Positions 46,361-55,410 of a stretch of 64,000 nucleotides of DNA are shown here, piece by piece; position 1 is the stretch's first letter, and every line of letters begins with the position of its first letter. The notes under the pieces are model-generated. The model saw only the letters and a program-made list of their open reading frames with translations, ran no database searches and was not told where the DNA came from. The DNA is taken from NCBI RefSeq assembly GCF_016623465.1, contig NZ_JAEDAJ010000001.1, positions 813,963 through 877,962 of the forward strand. The letters are read 5' to 3'. The position numbers were made by a program, and so were the translations under genes. This DNA is from Brachybacterium halotolerans. Its GTDB lineage: Bacteria > Actinomycetota > Actinomycetes > Actinomycetales > Dermabacteraceae.

Positions 46361-46522
46361 CCCACCGCCTCTCCTGCGTGATGCGTGCTTCTCGATCGTC
46401 GTGGTGCGGCATCGCGTGCTGCTCGTGGTGCCGTCCGGCGGGATTCCTCGTCGCTCCCGACCCGCCACCGGGGAAGTTGCGTCGGGGCGGGAGCGACGAG
46501 AGGTCTCGCGGGACGGAGTCCC

Positions 46523-46954
46523 TCAGAACAGGCCCGGGACCACCGACTCGGCGGTCTGGGCGAAGCCCTCCTCCTTCTGCTCGAGGTAGGACTCCCACGC
46601 GGGGAGCGACCAGACCTCGAGGCGGTCCAGAGCGCCGATCACGGCGCATTCCCGGTCCAGGCCCGCGTAGGTGCGCAGCTGGCCGGGGATCGTGATGCGG
46701 CCCTGCTTGTCCGGGATGACGTCCTCCGCCCCCGAGAGCAGCACACGCAGGTAGTCGCGCGTGCGCTGATCCGTGGTCGGAGCCCGCCTGGCCTCCTCGA
46801 GCTTCTGGCGGAACTCGGCCAGGGGGTACACCGCGATGCAGTGCTCCTGTCCCCGAGTCATCACCAGGCCCGAGGCGAGCTCGTCCCGGAACTTCGCGGG
46901 AAAGATCAGGCGGCCCTTGTCGTCGAGCTTGGGCGTGAAGGTTCCGAGGAACAT
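46523..46954 (-). CDS. mraZ: Transcriptional regulator MraZ
   Basis: A DNA-binding protein of the AbrB-like fold that controls the division cluster from repeats upstream of itself. The 143 residues form two SpoVT/AbrB-type halves: MFLGTFTPKLDDKGRLIFPAKFRD and DVIPDKQGRITIPGQLR, each with the conserved D-x-K-GR/QGR signature. The ATG at 46954 has AAAGGGGG upstream. Three putative MraZ boxes lie at 47001-47026, 47-72 nt before the start. First gene of the dcw cluster. Confidence 0.96.
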   Translation of the reverse strand: MFLGTFTPKLDDKGRLIFPAKFRDELASGLVMTRGQEHCIAVYPLAEFRQKLEEARRAPTTDQRTRDYLRVLLSGAEDVIPDKQGRITIPGQLRTYAGLDRECAVIGALDRLEVWSLPAWESYLEQKEEGFAQTAESVVPGLF

Positions 46955-47000
46955 CCGCGCCCCCTTTCTCGACGAGGGATCACCATCTCCCTCCTGCACG

Positions 47001-47026
47001 CCCCACTTTACCCCACAACTCACCAC
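47001..47026 (-). promoter_or_regulatory. Three MraZ-binding boxes
   Basis: On the minus strand GTGGTG (47026-47021), GTGGGG (47016-47011) and GTGGGG (47006-47001) repeat with an exact 10-bp period, one helical turn. This matches the known MraZ operator plan of GTGG-type hexamers at 10-bp spacing. Autoregulation of mraZ and the downstream cluster is expected. Confidence 0.8.
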
Positions 47027-47031
47027 TTCCC

Positions 47032-47497
47032 GCTACCCATTCGTCGAACCGACCTCAGATTCGCGGCATCAGGGCAGGTCAAGAGTGTGGAGCGGGGTGG
47101 AGGGAAATCCTGCGGCACAGCCGTTCCAGGGCGTGTCCGTGCCTGGCGGGGCCGTCGAACCCTGGGAACGCGTTCAGCAAGAGCGCAGGTCACTGCCCCT
47201 CGGAGGCCTTCGGCGGGGGAACCGGGCATGCGCGGGACGGAAGGTGGGGCGAAGTGGGGGGACTCCGGGGAGCGGAGTGGAGGGGTCCCGGGGAGCGGAG
47301 TGGGGAGACCCCGGGGAGCGCAGTGGAGGCGCGCGGCGACGAGGCGCGGCCACACGCAGCGCGGGGGCGCGGTGGAGCGCCGAGGGGAGCGCCGAGGGGA
47401 GCTCCGCACAGGGCCCGGACAGACGACGACCCCGGGCCGAGGGCTCGGGGTCGCGGGTGGTGACGCGGTGGTGGGGCGCGGTGGAGAGGGCGGGCGT
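47032..47497. other. Spacer between DUF3040 gene and mraZ
   Basis: No gene is supported. It should hold the mraZ promoter (TTGACC at 47077-47082 on the minus strand is a possible -35, without a clear -10). The rest is G-rich on the plus strand and includes the 23-bp tandem repeat at 47265-47333 and shorter gtgg-type repeats on either side. Confidence 0.55.
47265..47333. repeat. 23-bp tandem repeat with GTGG motifs
   Basis: Three copies start at 47265, 47288 and 47311 (core CCGGGGAGCGGAGTGG). Each contains AGTGGAG or AGTGGGG on the plus strand, resembling the MraZ-box hexamer, but at 23-bp rather than 10-bp spacing. Confidence 0.75.
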
Positions 47498-47896
47498 TCA
47501 GCCCCGGGGATCATCCCCCGAGCGCTTCTCCCAGCGCTCCTCCATGCGGCGCATGAAATCGCTGCCGCCGTTCTCGGGCTGCCGGGGCTGCTCGCCCCCA
47601 TCGCCCTGATCGGCGGCCGGACCGCCAGGGCGGCTGCGCGGCGAGGTCACGGCGTAGACCGCTCCGGCGAGCATCAGCAGGAATGCCAGCACGCCCAGCC
47701 AGATGTAGTTCAGGGAGACCCCGAGGACGAGGACGCCGAGCCCGACGACGACTCCGGCGAGGCCGAGGACGATGCGGCGGCGGTCGCGCCGGTCCTGGGC
47801 GCCGGAGCGGAAGGCGCGGGCGAGCCGGGGATCGTCGGCGAAGAGCTGACGCTCCATCTCATCGAGCATCTTCTGCTCGTGCTCCGAAAGCGGCAT
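47498..47896 (-). CDS. DUF3040 small membrane protein
   Basis: A 132-residue protein of the actinobacterial DUF3040 family: PLSEHEQKMLDEMERQLFADDPRLAR at the N terminus, two adjacent membrane helices (about 45-63 and 66-86) and a polar tail ending MRRMEERWEKRSGD. Function unknown; it is regularly found next to mraZ and the division cluster. AAGGAG lies 8 nt before the ATG. TATCCT near 47982-47987 on this strand could be its -10. Confidence 0.9.
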   Translation of the reverse strand: MPLSEHEQKMLDEMERQLFADDPRLARAFRSGAQDRRDRRRIVLGLAGVVVGLGVLVLGVSLNYIWLGVLAFLLMLAGAVYAVTSPRSRPGGPAADQGDGGEQPRQPENGGSDFMRRMEERWEKRSGDDPRG

Positions 47897-48042
47897 CGTT
47901 CCGGCTCCTTGTCCCGTGCCGTGTTCCCTGCGGCTGAACGCGATCGACGTGGGCGGCTCGAGCCCCATCGTCGATCCCCTAAGGATACTGCCGCCCGCTG
48001 GGGAATGGGAACTCGGCGGCCCACCGCATGACACTCTCCCTC

Positions 48043-49278
48043 TCACGTCCCGGACGCGTCTCCGCGGGCACCTTCCTGCTGGACTCCGTCCTCTCCCGCT
48101 GCGTCCGGCGCGCGGAGGGTCGATCCGCGGGAGAGGCTTCCCGAGCCGAAGCGGTCGCGCGCGCGGTCCATCGCGCTCTCCAATCCCTGCCAGCCGGTTC
48201 CGCGGCCGGAGAGCTCTGCCGCGGCGGGCTGCGCGCTGGTCTCCTGCAGGCGCTCGGCCCGCACCCCGGCCAGGCGCACCGCCGGCATGCGCGGCACCTC
48301 CCTCTCCCAGAGGGCGACCACGTGCTCGCGAAGACGCTCGCCGCTCGCAGTCGGCTGATCCATAGTGGCCGATCGGGTGATGGTGGTGCCGTCCGGCGAA
48401 CGGAGCTTGACGGAGACGGCCCGCGCGGCGAGGTGGCTGCGGCGCAGGCTGCGGGACACCTCGTCGGCCATGAGGGTGAGGCGGCGACGCACCTCGGCTG
48501 GGTCCACGAGGTCCTCCTCGTAGGTGCGCTCGGTGCCGACGCTGCGATCGCGCACCCGCGTGCCCAGTCCGGTGCGATCCTCCCCCGCCGCGAGCCGCGC
48601 GATCATGGGGGCCTGGGGGCCGACGGCACGACGCAGGGTCCCCGCGGGGATGTCGCGCAGCTGACCGACGGTGCGCACCCCGAGCCGTTCGAGGGCCTGC
48701 TGCGCCTTGGGGCCGACGCCCGAGATGACGCCCACGGGCAGCGGCGCGAGGAAGGCGGCGGTCTGCTCGGACGGGACGATCAGCATGCCGTCGGGCTTGG
48801 CACGGGCGGACGCGATCTTCGCGACCGCCCGGGACACGGACCCTCCGACGCTGCTGGGCAGGTCCAGCTCCTCGCGGATGCGGGTGCGCAGGCGGTGGGC
48901 GATCTGCTCGGGCGATCCGAACAGACGGCGGGCACCGGAGATGTCGAGGAAGGCCTCGTCGACGCTGATCTGCTCGATCGCGGGCGTCACCTCCCGGAGC
49001 AGATCCATGACCTGCGCGGAGACCTCGCGGTAGCGGTCGATCCGCGGCGGGACGATGACCAGGTCGCGCGCGAGGCGGCGGGCGGTGACCATCGGCATGG
49101 CGGAGCGGATGCCGCGCTCGCGCGCCGGATAGCTCGCCGCGGCGACGACGCCGCGCGAACCCGCTCCCCCGACGACGACCGGCAGACCCTGCAGGGCGGG
49201 ATCGTCGCGGATCTCGATGGAGGCGAAGAAAGCGTCCATGTCCAGGTGCAGGATCGTGCAGTCCTCCGTGCCCGACAT
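48043..49278 (-). CDS. dinB: DNA polymerase IV (Y family)
   Basis: An error-prone translesion polymerase. In 411 residues the catalytic palm motifs LHLDMDAFFASIE and SVDEAFLDISG provide the metal-binding Asp and Glu residues; ASYPARERGIRSAMP is the finger motif; VSRAVAKIASARAKPDG and GVGPKAQQALERLGV (helix-hairpin-helix) follow, then the little-finger domain. GGAGGGAG precedes the ATG. The C terminus lacks an obvious beta-clamp motif. I see no SOS box in its upstream region, so damage induction is not supported here. Confidence 0.93.
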   Translation of the reverse strand: MSGTEDCTILHLDMDAFFASIEIRDDPALQGLPVVVGGAGSRGVVAAASYPARERGIRSAMPMVTARRLARDLVIVPPRIDRYREVSAQVMDLLREVTPAIEQISVDEAFLDISGARRLFGSPEQIAHRLRTRIREELDLPSSVGGSVSRAVAKIASARAKPDGMLIVPSEQTAAFLAPLPVGVISGVGPKAQQALERLGVRTVGQLRDIPAGTLRRAVGPQAPMIARLAAGEDRTGLGTRVRDRSVGTERTYEEDLVDPAEVRRRLTLMADEVSRSLRRSHLAARAVSVKLRSPDGTTITRSATMDQPTASGERLREHVVALWEREVPRMPAVRLAGVRAERLQETSAQPAAAELSGRGTGWQGLESAMDRARDRFGSGSLSRGSTLRAPDAAGEDGVQQEGARGDASGT

Positions 49279-49393
49279 CCGTGCTCCCTCCGCTGCTCCT
49301 CCCCCGCGCCCGCGCGTGTGGGCCGGAGCGCACCATGGTAATCGGCGCGGGGCAGGTCCCGGAGATCCCCGAGTTGCCCTCGTGCCTGGATCC

Positions 49394-49825
49394 TCATCCG
49401 GCGAGCGCAACCGCCTCCGAGGGGGCGAGGGAGGCCAGCAGCTCCTCGCGGACCTGGGCGATGCGTGCGCGGGTCCCCTCGCGGTGCAGTGCCAGCAGGA
49501 CGGGATCCGGGGTCGCGCGCTGGTCGCGGTCCAGGCGGTCGCGCTCGACCACGAAGCGCGAGGCGTCCTCCGCCCAGCGCCGGCGATCCCCGCCCATGCG
49601 GTCCAGCGCCGTCCACACGTTCAGCGGCAGCTTGCGCCGACGGGTCCGGTTCGCCCGCGTGACGAGGACGCCCGCGGTGCGCAGCGCCGCACGGTGCACG
49701 AGCTCGTAGGAGGCGCGCGGGTCGGTCCCGGCGAGCTCCTGGGCGCGTGCGAGCATCGCCTCGGCCCTCTCGAGGGCGGCGAGATCCTGATCCAGGTGGA
49801 CGAGCTCCGCTGTGTGCGTGGTCAT
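49394..49825 (-). CDS. SAV_6107-type HEPN domain protein
   Basis: A 143-residue all-helical protein. The first half (LDQDLAALERAEAMLARAQE... DPRASYELVHRAALRTAGVL) fits the HEPN fold seen in the actinobacterial SAV_6107 family, found next to dinB in many genomes. The RNase motif RxxxxxH typical of active HEPN toxins is not evident. Function is unknown. TAGCGT lies 7 nt before the ATG with no ribosome site (leaderless pattern). It diverges from the gene at 49985. Confidence 0.75.
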   Translation of the reverse strand: MTTHTAELVHLDQDLAALERAEAMLARAQELAGTDPRASYELVHRAALRTAGVLVTRANRTRRRKLPLNVWTALDRMGGDRRRWAEDASRFVVERDRLDRDQRATPDPVLLALHREGTRARIAQVREELLASLAPSEAVALAG

Positions 49826-49984
49826 GGTGGGAACGCTAGGCGGAGGCACCGACATCCGACGCGGGAGCGTCGGTGCTGTGGACGCAGGGCACCTGGGGAG
49901 GACCGACGGCCCGCGCGCGGTCCGCCCGCACCGCCCCCGTGTGCAGAGACCAGTGCGCGCGCCTCCCGGCCCTAGAGTGTCCGG

Positions 49985-50878
49985 GTGACCCCACCACCCC
50001 GCGGCCGTCGCCGCAGCTCCTCGGAGGCGCCGTTCCCCGATCTCGGGCCCGTCGGCGAGGCCATCCCCATCACGACCGGCAGCGCCGAGCTCGTCGTCGA
50101 GTCCGACGGATCGGTGCTGCTCCTGGTCAACGGCGTGCCCTCCTCGCACCTGGATCCCGATCCGGAGCACCTCGTCTTCGAGTACATGCGGTGGATGCGC
50201 ACGGCGATGCGCTGCTGGGCAGCCGAGAGGCGCGCCGGGGACGGGAAGGACGGCGACGGCTCGCCGCGGCGCGGGCTCGAGCTCGCCGTCGCGCATCTGG
50301 GCGGCGCCGGATGCACGCTGCCCCGCACGCTCGCCCATGACTGGCCGCGCGCCCGCCAGATCGTCGTGGAGCTCGACGCGCTCCTCGCCGAGCACGTCAG
50401 GACCTGGTTCTCCCTCCCCCGCTCCCCGCAGCTGAGGATCCGCGTCGACGACGCCGCGCATGCGCTCGCGGAATGGCGCGAGGACCGCTTCGACGTGCTC
50501 ACCCGCGACGTCTTCGCGGGAGATCGCACCCCGTCCTCGCTCACCTCGGTCGCCGCCGCCCGCCACGCCCGCCGGGTGCTCACCGCAGACGGCCTCTACC
50601 TGGCCAACTGCGCCTCCCGCCCCGGATCGCGACTTCTCGCCGACGAGCTGACCACACTCTCGAGCGTGTTCGCGCATGTCGGCGCGATCGCCGAGCCGGC
50701 GCATCTCAAGGGCAGGCGGCGCGGGAACTGCGTGCTGCTCGCCTCCGACGCCCCGCTGCCCGCCTCGCTCGACCGGGCGCTGCGCTCGGATCCTGTGGCG
50801 GTGCGACTGGCCGCTGGGGAGGACGCGGCGCGGATCGCCGCCCCGGGAACGGTGCTCGAGGGCGCTGCGCAGGGCTGA
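49985..50878 (+). CDS. Spermidine synthase-like methyltransferase-fold protein
   Basis: A 297-residue protein with the Rossmann core of spermidine synthases: LAVAHLGGAGCTLPRTLAHDWP (SAM/decarboxy-SAM loop), VVELDALLAEHVRTWF, then RVDDAAHALAEWREDRFDVLTRDVFAG and DGLYLANCASRPG. The GG-A-G loop and acidic residue after the second strand are present, but the substrate pocket is not recognisable, so the catalytic role is uncertain; such actinobacterial proteins are usually annotated only as synthase-like. TAGAGT is 6 nt before the GTG at 49985 (leaderless pattern). Confidence 0.78.
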   Translation: MTPPPRGRRRSSSEAPFPDLGPVGEAIPITTGSAELVVESDGSVLLLVNGVPSSHLDPDPEHLVFEYMRWMRTAMRCWAAERRAGDGKDGDGSPRRGLELAVAHLGGAGCTLPRTLAHDWPRARQIVVELDALLAEHVRTWFSLPRSPQLRIRVDDAAHALAEWREDRFDVLTRDVFAGDRTPSSLTSVAAARHARRVLTADGLYLANCASRPGSRLLADELTTLSSVFAHVGAIAEPAHLKGRRRGNCVLLASDAPLPASLDRALRSDPVAVRLAAGEDAARIAAPGTVLEGAAQG

Positions 50879-50888
50879 TGCGCGGCGG

Positions 50889-50914
50889 CCGGTCCCTCCC
50901 GGGAGGAGGGCCGG
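50889..50914. terminator. Hairpin between convergent genes
   Basis: CCGGTCCCTCC pairs with GGAGGGCCGG (one bulged base, short loop). It lies between the stops of the spermidine-synthase-like gene and the cold-shock gene and could serve both. Confidence 0.65.
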
Positions 50915-50917
50915 ACC

Positions 50918-51133
50918 TCAGAGCGGGCGGACCTGCTCGGCCTGCGGCCCCTTCTCGCCGGGCACCACGTCGACCTCGACCCTCTGGCCCTCCGCGAGGG
51001 TGCGGTAGCCGTCCATGTCGATGCGGCTGTGGTGCACGAAGACGTCGGCCCCGGGCCCGTCGACCTCGATGAAGCCGTAGCCCTTCTCTCCGTTGAACCA
51101 CTTCACGGTGCCCTGCACGGTGCTCTCTGCCAT
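50918..51133 (-). CDS. Cold-shock domain protein (CspA family)
   Basis: A single-stranded nucleic-acid-binding RNA chaperone, 71 residues, one OB-fold. RNP1 is KGYGFIEV and RNP2 [15 protein letters not shown] and [20 protein letters not shown] complete the domain. Size matches CspA proteins. AGGAAGTGA lies somewhat far (about 11 nt) before the ATG, within a 106-nt leader downstream of the PAC2 gene, as is common for cold-shock genes with structured leaders. Confidence 0.94.
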   Translation of the reverse strand: MAESTVQGTVKWFNGEKGYGFIEVDGPGADVFVHHSRIDMDGYRTLAEGQRVEVDVVPGEKGPQAEQVRPL

Positions 51134-51239
51134 GGAAAGCGTCACTTCCTGTGTCCTGCGATGGTGCTCTGCTGCGCGCGCCGGGGGCGCGTGATGACCG
51201 GCGCACGGCGGGTCGCCGGTGCGGCCGACGGGTCCGTCC

Positions 51240-52199
51240 TCAGGGGACCTCGGGGCCGGAACCGGGCCCCCGCCCCGATCCGCCGCCGGGCCCGTCGTCC
51301 TCCTCGCCGGCGAGGAAGCGCTCGAAGCGATCGGCGAGCTCCTCGCCCGTGGGCAGGTCCATCGTGGTGCTGAAGACGCCGTCGCTCTCGGTGGACTGCG
51401 CGTCGTACTGCTCCTCGAGGGCCGCGACCATGCTGAGCACCTCCTCGTTGTCGGTGAGGGTGCTCTCGAGCGCCGCGCCCGCGGCCTCGGTGAGATCTCC
51501 CAGGTCCACCAGCGGGATGTCCAGACCGGCGCCCTCGCTGACACGGCGCAGCAGCGCGAGCGCGCCCGCCGGGAAGTCGGTGCGCGTGAGGTAGTGCGGG
51601 ATCTGCGCCGCGTAGCCGATCGCAGGGTGCCCGGCCTTGCCGAGCTCGTGCTCGAGCAGCGCGCCGAACGAGGCCGGGACCACGATCTCCCCGCCCTGCT
51701 CGGGCTCGTGCGCAGGGATCAGGTCGGGGTCGTTGGCGTGGGTGATCATGGCGATCGGCCGCGTGTGCGGCATGGCCATGGGGATCGCGCTCATGCCCAC
51801 GACCTTCTCGACGTCGAAGAACTCGATGAGGTCGATCACGGCCTGGCTGAGGCGGCGCCACTGCAGGTCCGGCTCGGGGCCGTCGAGGTAGAGGAAGGGC
51901 CGGTCGCCCTCGTCGTACATGAGGTACAGGGACATCTCGGGGACGGTGACCTCGGTGTACACCGCGCCGTCGAAGACCGCCTGCGGGCGGGAGCCGCGGT
52001 AGTCCACGAGCTCGTCGACGTCGAAGGTCACGATCCGCACGTGGCGCAGGGAGTCCTTGAGGTAGGTCGAGGCGATCCGGCACGAGTTGCCGGCGTCCAC
52101 GAGACCCGGGAGTGCGTGCACGAGCGTCAGGCGGCCGCGGGGAACCGCGGCGATCACATCCGCGGACTCGTAGGCGTAGAGGTCACGGGGGTCACGCAT
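51240..52199 (-). CDS. PAC2 family protein (Rv2125-like)
   Basis: A 319-residue cytoplasmic protein of the PAC2 (proteasome-assembly-chaperone-like) family. Markers: [19 protein letters not shown], the ATP-grasp-adjacent style block [36 protein letters not shown], and [14 protein letters not shown] / [17 protein letters not shown]. The family is widespread in actinobacteria, but its role is not established. GAGGTG precedes the ATG at 52199. It diverges from helD. Confidence 0.85.
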   Translation of the reverse strand: MRDPRDLYAYESADVIAAVPRGRLTLVHALPGLVDAGNSCRIASTYLKDSLRHVRIVTFDVDELVDYRGSRPQAVFDGAVYTEVTVPEMSLYLMYDEGDRPFLYLDGPEPDLQWRRLSQAVIDLIEFFDVEKVVGMSAIPMAMPHTRPIAMITHANDPDLIPAHEPEQGGEIVVPASFGALLEHELGKAGHPAIGYAAQIPHYLTRTDFPAGALALLRRVSEGAGLDIPLVDLGDLTEAAGAALESTLTDNEEVLSMVAALEEQYDAQSTESDGVFSTTMDLPTGEELADRFERFLAGEEDDGPGGGSGRGPGSGPEVP

Positions 52200-52278
52200 C
52201 GATGCACCTCGCTCCTCGCAGTCGCCGTCGAGCAGGGCTTTTCCCCGCGTTCGACGCGTTCCACCATAATGGATCGCC

Positions 52279-54660
52279 ATGTCATCGCGCGCACAGGATC
52301 AGGGCGGCACCCCCTCGTGCGCGCGGCCACCGGAAGGACGCCCCGTGGAGCCAGCAGAACCCCGGCCAGATGCGCCAGCGAGCGAGGAGGCGCACGTCGC
52401 CCGTGAGATCGCCCTCGAGCAGGACTACGCGGACCGCCTGTACGCGCGCGTGGACGAGCTGATGGCGCAGATCCAGACCAGCCTGGACGAGGTCCAGGGA
52501 TCGCAGGACGCGGCGACCCATCAGAACCGCTCCGAGCGGGACGCGTTCATGGCGCTGTACGAGGACCGGCTCGCGCTGCTGCGCACGGTGAGCTCGAGCG
52601 TCGTGTTCGGCCGGCTCGACACGGACGAGGGCGAGCGCCACTACATCGGCCGCATCGGCCTGTTCACCCCCGAGCGCGAGCAGCTCCTCGTGGACTGGCG
52701 CGCCCCGGCCGCGGCCGCCTACTACCAGGCGACCAGCCTCGAGCGGCTGGGCGTGCGTCTGCGCCGCCACCTCATCTCCCAGGGGCGCGCCGTCGTGGGA
52801 CTCGAGGACGACGTGCTCGACCAGTCCATGCTCGCGCAGGGCGCGGGAGGTGAGGAGGTCGTGCTGCAGGGCGAGGGCGCGCTCCTGGCCGCTGTGTCCT
52901 CGCAGCGCACCGGGCGCATGGGCGACATCGTCGCCACCATCCAGGCGGAGCAGGACCGCATCATCCGCTCCGCGAACCGCGGGGTGATGGTCGTCCAGGG
53001 CGGGCCGGGAACCGGCAAGACCGCCGTCGCCCTGCACCGCGCCGCCTACCTGCTCTACACCCATCGCCGCCGCCTCGAGCACTCGGGCGTGCTGATCGTC
53101 GCCCCCACGCGCGGCTTCCTGCGCTACATCGAGCGCGTGCTGCCGAGCCTCGGCGAGTCCGGCGTGGTGATGTCGACCCCGGGCGGGCTCTTCCCCGGTG
53201 TGGAGACGACGCTGCACGATGCGCCCGAGGTCGCGCGCCTCAAGGGCGCGGGCGCGATCGCCGAGCTGCTCTCGCGCGCGGTGAAGCAGCGTCAGCTGGT
53301 GCCGGAGCGGGATCTCGAGCTGTCGATCGACGGCACGCCCCTCAGGATCACCCGGAAGATCCTGGCCGAGGCCCGCCGCGAGGCCCGCTCGACGCACAAG
53401 CCGCACAACGCCGCGCGCGCCGTGTTCGTGCGCGCGGCCCTGGACCGGCTGGTCCAGCAGTACGAGGCGGAGCTCTCCCGCCGCGGGACCACGGTGATCC
53501 CGGAGGACCGACCGGGGTACCTCGACGACCTTCGCCGTGACCCGGAGGTGCGCCGCGCGCTGAACCTGGCGTGGCTGCCGTACACCCCGGAGTCGTTCCT
53601 GAGGGTCCTGTTCGCGCATCCCGAGCGGCTGCGCGCGGCCGCGCCGCGCTCCCTCGCCGGCGCGGATCTCGACCTCCTCGTGCGCTCCAAGGACGCGCCG
53701 TGGACGATTGAGGACGTGCCCCTGCTCGACGAGGTCGCGGAGCTGCTGGGCGAGGACGACCAGGTCCAGCAGGCGGACGCCGAGCGCTCCCGCCGACGCC
53801 GCGAGGCCGATCTCGACTATGCGCGCGAGGTCATCGAGAACATCGACACCTCGGGGATCGTGCGCGACGAGGACCTCGCGGACCGCATGGACCGGGCCTC
53901 CGACGGCCGCACGCTCGCCGAGCGGGCCGCGGAGGACCGCAGCTGGACCTACGGGCACGTGGTCGTGGATGAGGCGCAGGAGCTCTCGGCGATGATGTGG
54001 CGCACGCTCATGCGCCGCTGCCCCTCGAAGTCGTTCACGATCGTCGGCGACGTCGCGCAGACCTCGTCGTCGGCGGGGACCACCTCGTGGGAGCGCGCGC
54101 TCGCCCCCTACGTCGAGGATCGTCTCGAGGTCGAGCCGCTGAGCGTCAACTACCGCACGCCGCGTCGCATCATGGACGTGGCGCAGGCCGTGGCCGAGTC
54201 CCGCGACCTCCCGATCACCGAGGTCACCTCGGTGCGCGAGGGCGACTGGCTGGTGCTGCTGCACTCGGCCGACGAAGCGGGACTGCCGGACGCCGTGGCC
54301 GACGCCGTCGCCGCGCAGCAGGCCGAGGCGATCGGGCGCCTCGTCGTCCTCACTCCCGGACGGCTGCTCGAGGATGTCGTGCGGGCGCTGCGGGCACGGG
54401 ACGGACTGGGCCGCATCGGCACCGGGAGCCGCGGCATCGACGACCCGATCGCCGTGATGACCCCGCAGGACGCCAAGGGTCTCGAGTTCGACGGGGTGGT
54501 CCTCGTGGAGCCCGCGGAGATCCTCGCCGATTCCGAGGGCGGCGCCGGCGACCTCTACGTCGCGATGACCCGTGCGACCCAGCGCCTGGACGTGGTGCAC
54601 GCTCGGGAGCTCCCGGCGGGTCTCACCGGCGCCGCGGTCGATTCCTCACCCCGGACATGA
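52279..54660 (+). CDS. helD: HelD/HelR RNA polymerase-recycling helicase
   Basis: A UvrD-like superfamily I ATPase that removes stalled RNA polymerase from DNA; actinobacterial members (HelR) also confer rifamycin tolerance by displacing the drug. In 793 residues: an N-terminal coiled coil (about 35-110) that enters the RNAP channel, the HelD motif VDWRAPAAAAYYQ (138-150), Walker A GGPGTGKT (241-248), VVVDEAQELS (motif II), VGDVAQTSS (motif III), SVNYRTPRRI (motif IV) and a C-terminal MTPQDAKGLEFDGV / LYVAMTRATQRL. CATAAT lies 8 nt before the ATG. I find no rifamycin-associated palindrome (GGGGCTTGC type) upstream. A hairpin follows. Confidence 0.92.
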   Translation: MSSRAQDQGGTPSCARPPEGRPVEPAEPRPDAPASEEAHVAREIALEQDYADRLYARVDELMAQIQTSLDEVQGSQDAATHQNRSERDAFMALYEDRLALLRTVSSSVVFGRLDTDEGERHYIGRIGLFTPEREQLLVDWRAPAAAAYYQATSLERLGVRLRRHLISQGRAVVGLEDDVLDQSMLAQGAGGEEVVLQGEGALLAAVSSQRTGRMGDIVATIQAEQDRIIRSANRGVMVVQGGPGTGKTAVALHRAAYLLYTHRRRLEHSGVLIVAPTRGFLRYIERVLPSLGESGVVMSTPGGLFPGVETTLHDAPEVARLKGAGAIAELLSRAVKQRQLVPERDLELSIDGTPLRITRKILAEARREARSTHKPHNAARAVFVRAALDRLVQQYEAELSRRGTTVIPEDRPGYLDDLRRDPEVRRALNLAWLPYTPESFLRVLFAHPERLRAAAPRSLAGADLDLLVRSKDAPWTIEDVPLLDEVAELLGEDDQVQQADAERSRRRREADLDYAREVIENIDTSGIVRDEDLADRMDRASDGRTLAERAAEDRSWTYGHVVVDEAQELSAMMWRTLMRRCPSKSFTIVGDVAQTSSSAGTTSWERALAPYVEDRLEVEPLSVNYRTPRRIMDVAQAVAESRDLPITEVTSVREGDWLVLLHSADEAGLPDAVADAVAAQQAEAIGRLVVLTPGRLLEDVVRALRARDGLGRIGTGSRGIDDPIAVMTPQDAKGLEFDGVVLVEPAEILADSEGGAGDLYVAMTRATQRLDVVHARELPAGLTGAAVDSSPRT

Positions 54661-54663
54661 GAA

Positions 54664-54701
54664 GACCGGCGGCCGTGGCTTCCCCTCCACGACCGCCGGT
54701 C
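54664..54701 (+). terminator. helD terminator
   Basis: 15-nt arms at 54664-54678 and 54687-54701 (GACCGGCGGCCGTGG) pair with one mismatch around an 8-nt loop, immediately past the helD stop. Confidence 0.8.
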
Positions 54702-54846
54702 GGCGGCGCGCCCGCTGGGCGCACCCTGAACATCTTAAGGGCATGACGGCCGTGCTTCGGACCGTTTTCCACCGATCGACACGGATCCCCCACGATTCCC
54801 GCGGCTCGCAGGCCTCGTATCGAGCGCCGACGGGCCGCTCCGCGAC

Positions 54847-55320
54847 TCAGGACGCCGCGCCTCCGCTGCCGGCGGACGCGTCCTGACGCAGCTCCGAGAT
54901 CGCGGACTCGAAGTCGTCGAGGGAATCGAAGCCCTGGTAGACGCTCGCGAACCGGAGATACGCGACCACGTCGAGCTCGCGCAGGGGCTGGAGGATCGCG
55001 AGGCCCACGGCGTGGGCGTCGACCTCGGCCTGGCCGCTCTGGCGGATGGTCTCCTCGACGCGCTGGGCGAGGACGGCCAGCTGATCGTCGCTGACCGGAC
55101 GACCCTGGCAGGCCTTGCGCACTCCGGAGATCACCTTGGAGCGGCTGAACGCCTCGCTCACTCCCGAGCGCTTGACGACCGCGAGGGATGCCGTCTCGAT
55201 CGTGGAGAAGCGCCGCGAGCAGTTCGGGCACTGGCGGCGACGCCGGATCGAGGCGCCGTCGTCGGCAGTGCGCGAGTCGACGACGCGCGAATCGGGGTGG
55301 CGGCAGAACGGGCAGTGCAC
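54847..55320 (-). CDS. nrdR: Transcriptional repressor NrdR
   Basis: Represses ribonucleotide reductase genes in response to dATP/ATP. In 157 residues, a zinc ribbon with Cys3, Cys6, Cys31 and Cys34 is followed by the ATP-cone ([40 protein letters not shown]). The GTG start at 55320 directly follows GGAGGAC. It lies downstream of the SOS-controlled LysM gene, as in mycobacteria, where nrdR, the LysM gene and lexA are neighbours. Confidence 0.96.
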   Translation of the reverse strand: MHCPFCRHPDSRVVDSRTADDGASIRRRRQCPNCSRRFSTIETASLAVVKRSGVSEAFSRSKVISGVRKACQGRPVSDDQLAVLAQRVEETIRQSGQAEVDAHAVGLAILQPLRELDVVAYLRFASVYQGFDSLDDFESAISELRQDASAGSGGAAS

Positions 55321-55410
55321 GTCCTCCAGCCTACCGGGCGCACCGCGGGGCGGAGAGCAGACCCATGAGGCTCCCGTCGCACTGCCCCTGACGGATCAGG
55401 GGGCGCCGAC

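Noticed and set aside
48043-49393. SOS control of dinB
   Set aside because: I looked for a TCGAAC-type palindrome before the ATG at 49278 and found none.
52200-52278. Rifamycin-associated element before helD
   Set aside because: AGGGCTTTTCCCC near 52233-52245 only superficially resembles it; the GGGGCTTGC half-sites are absent.
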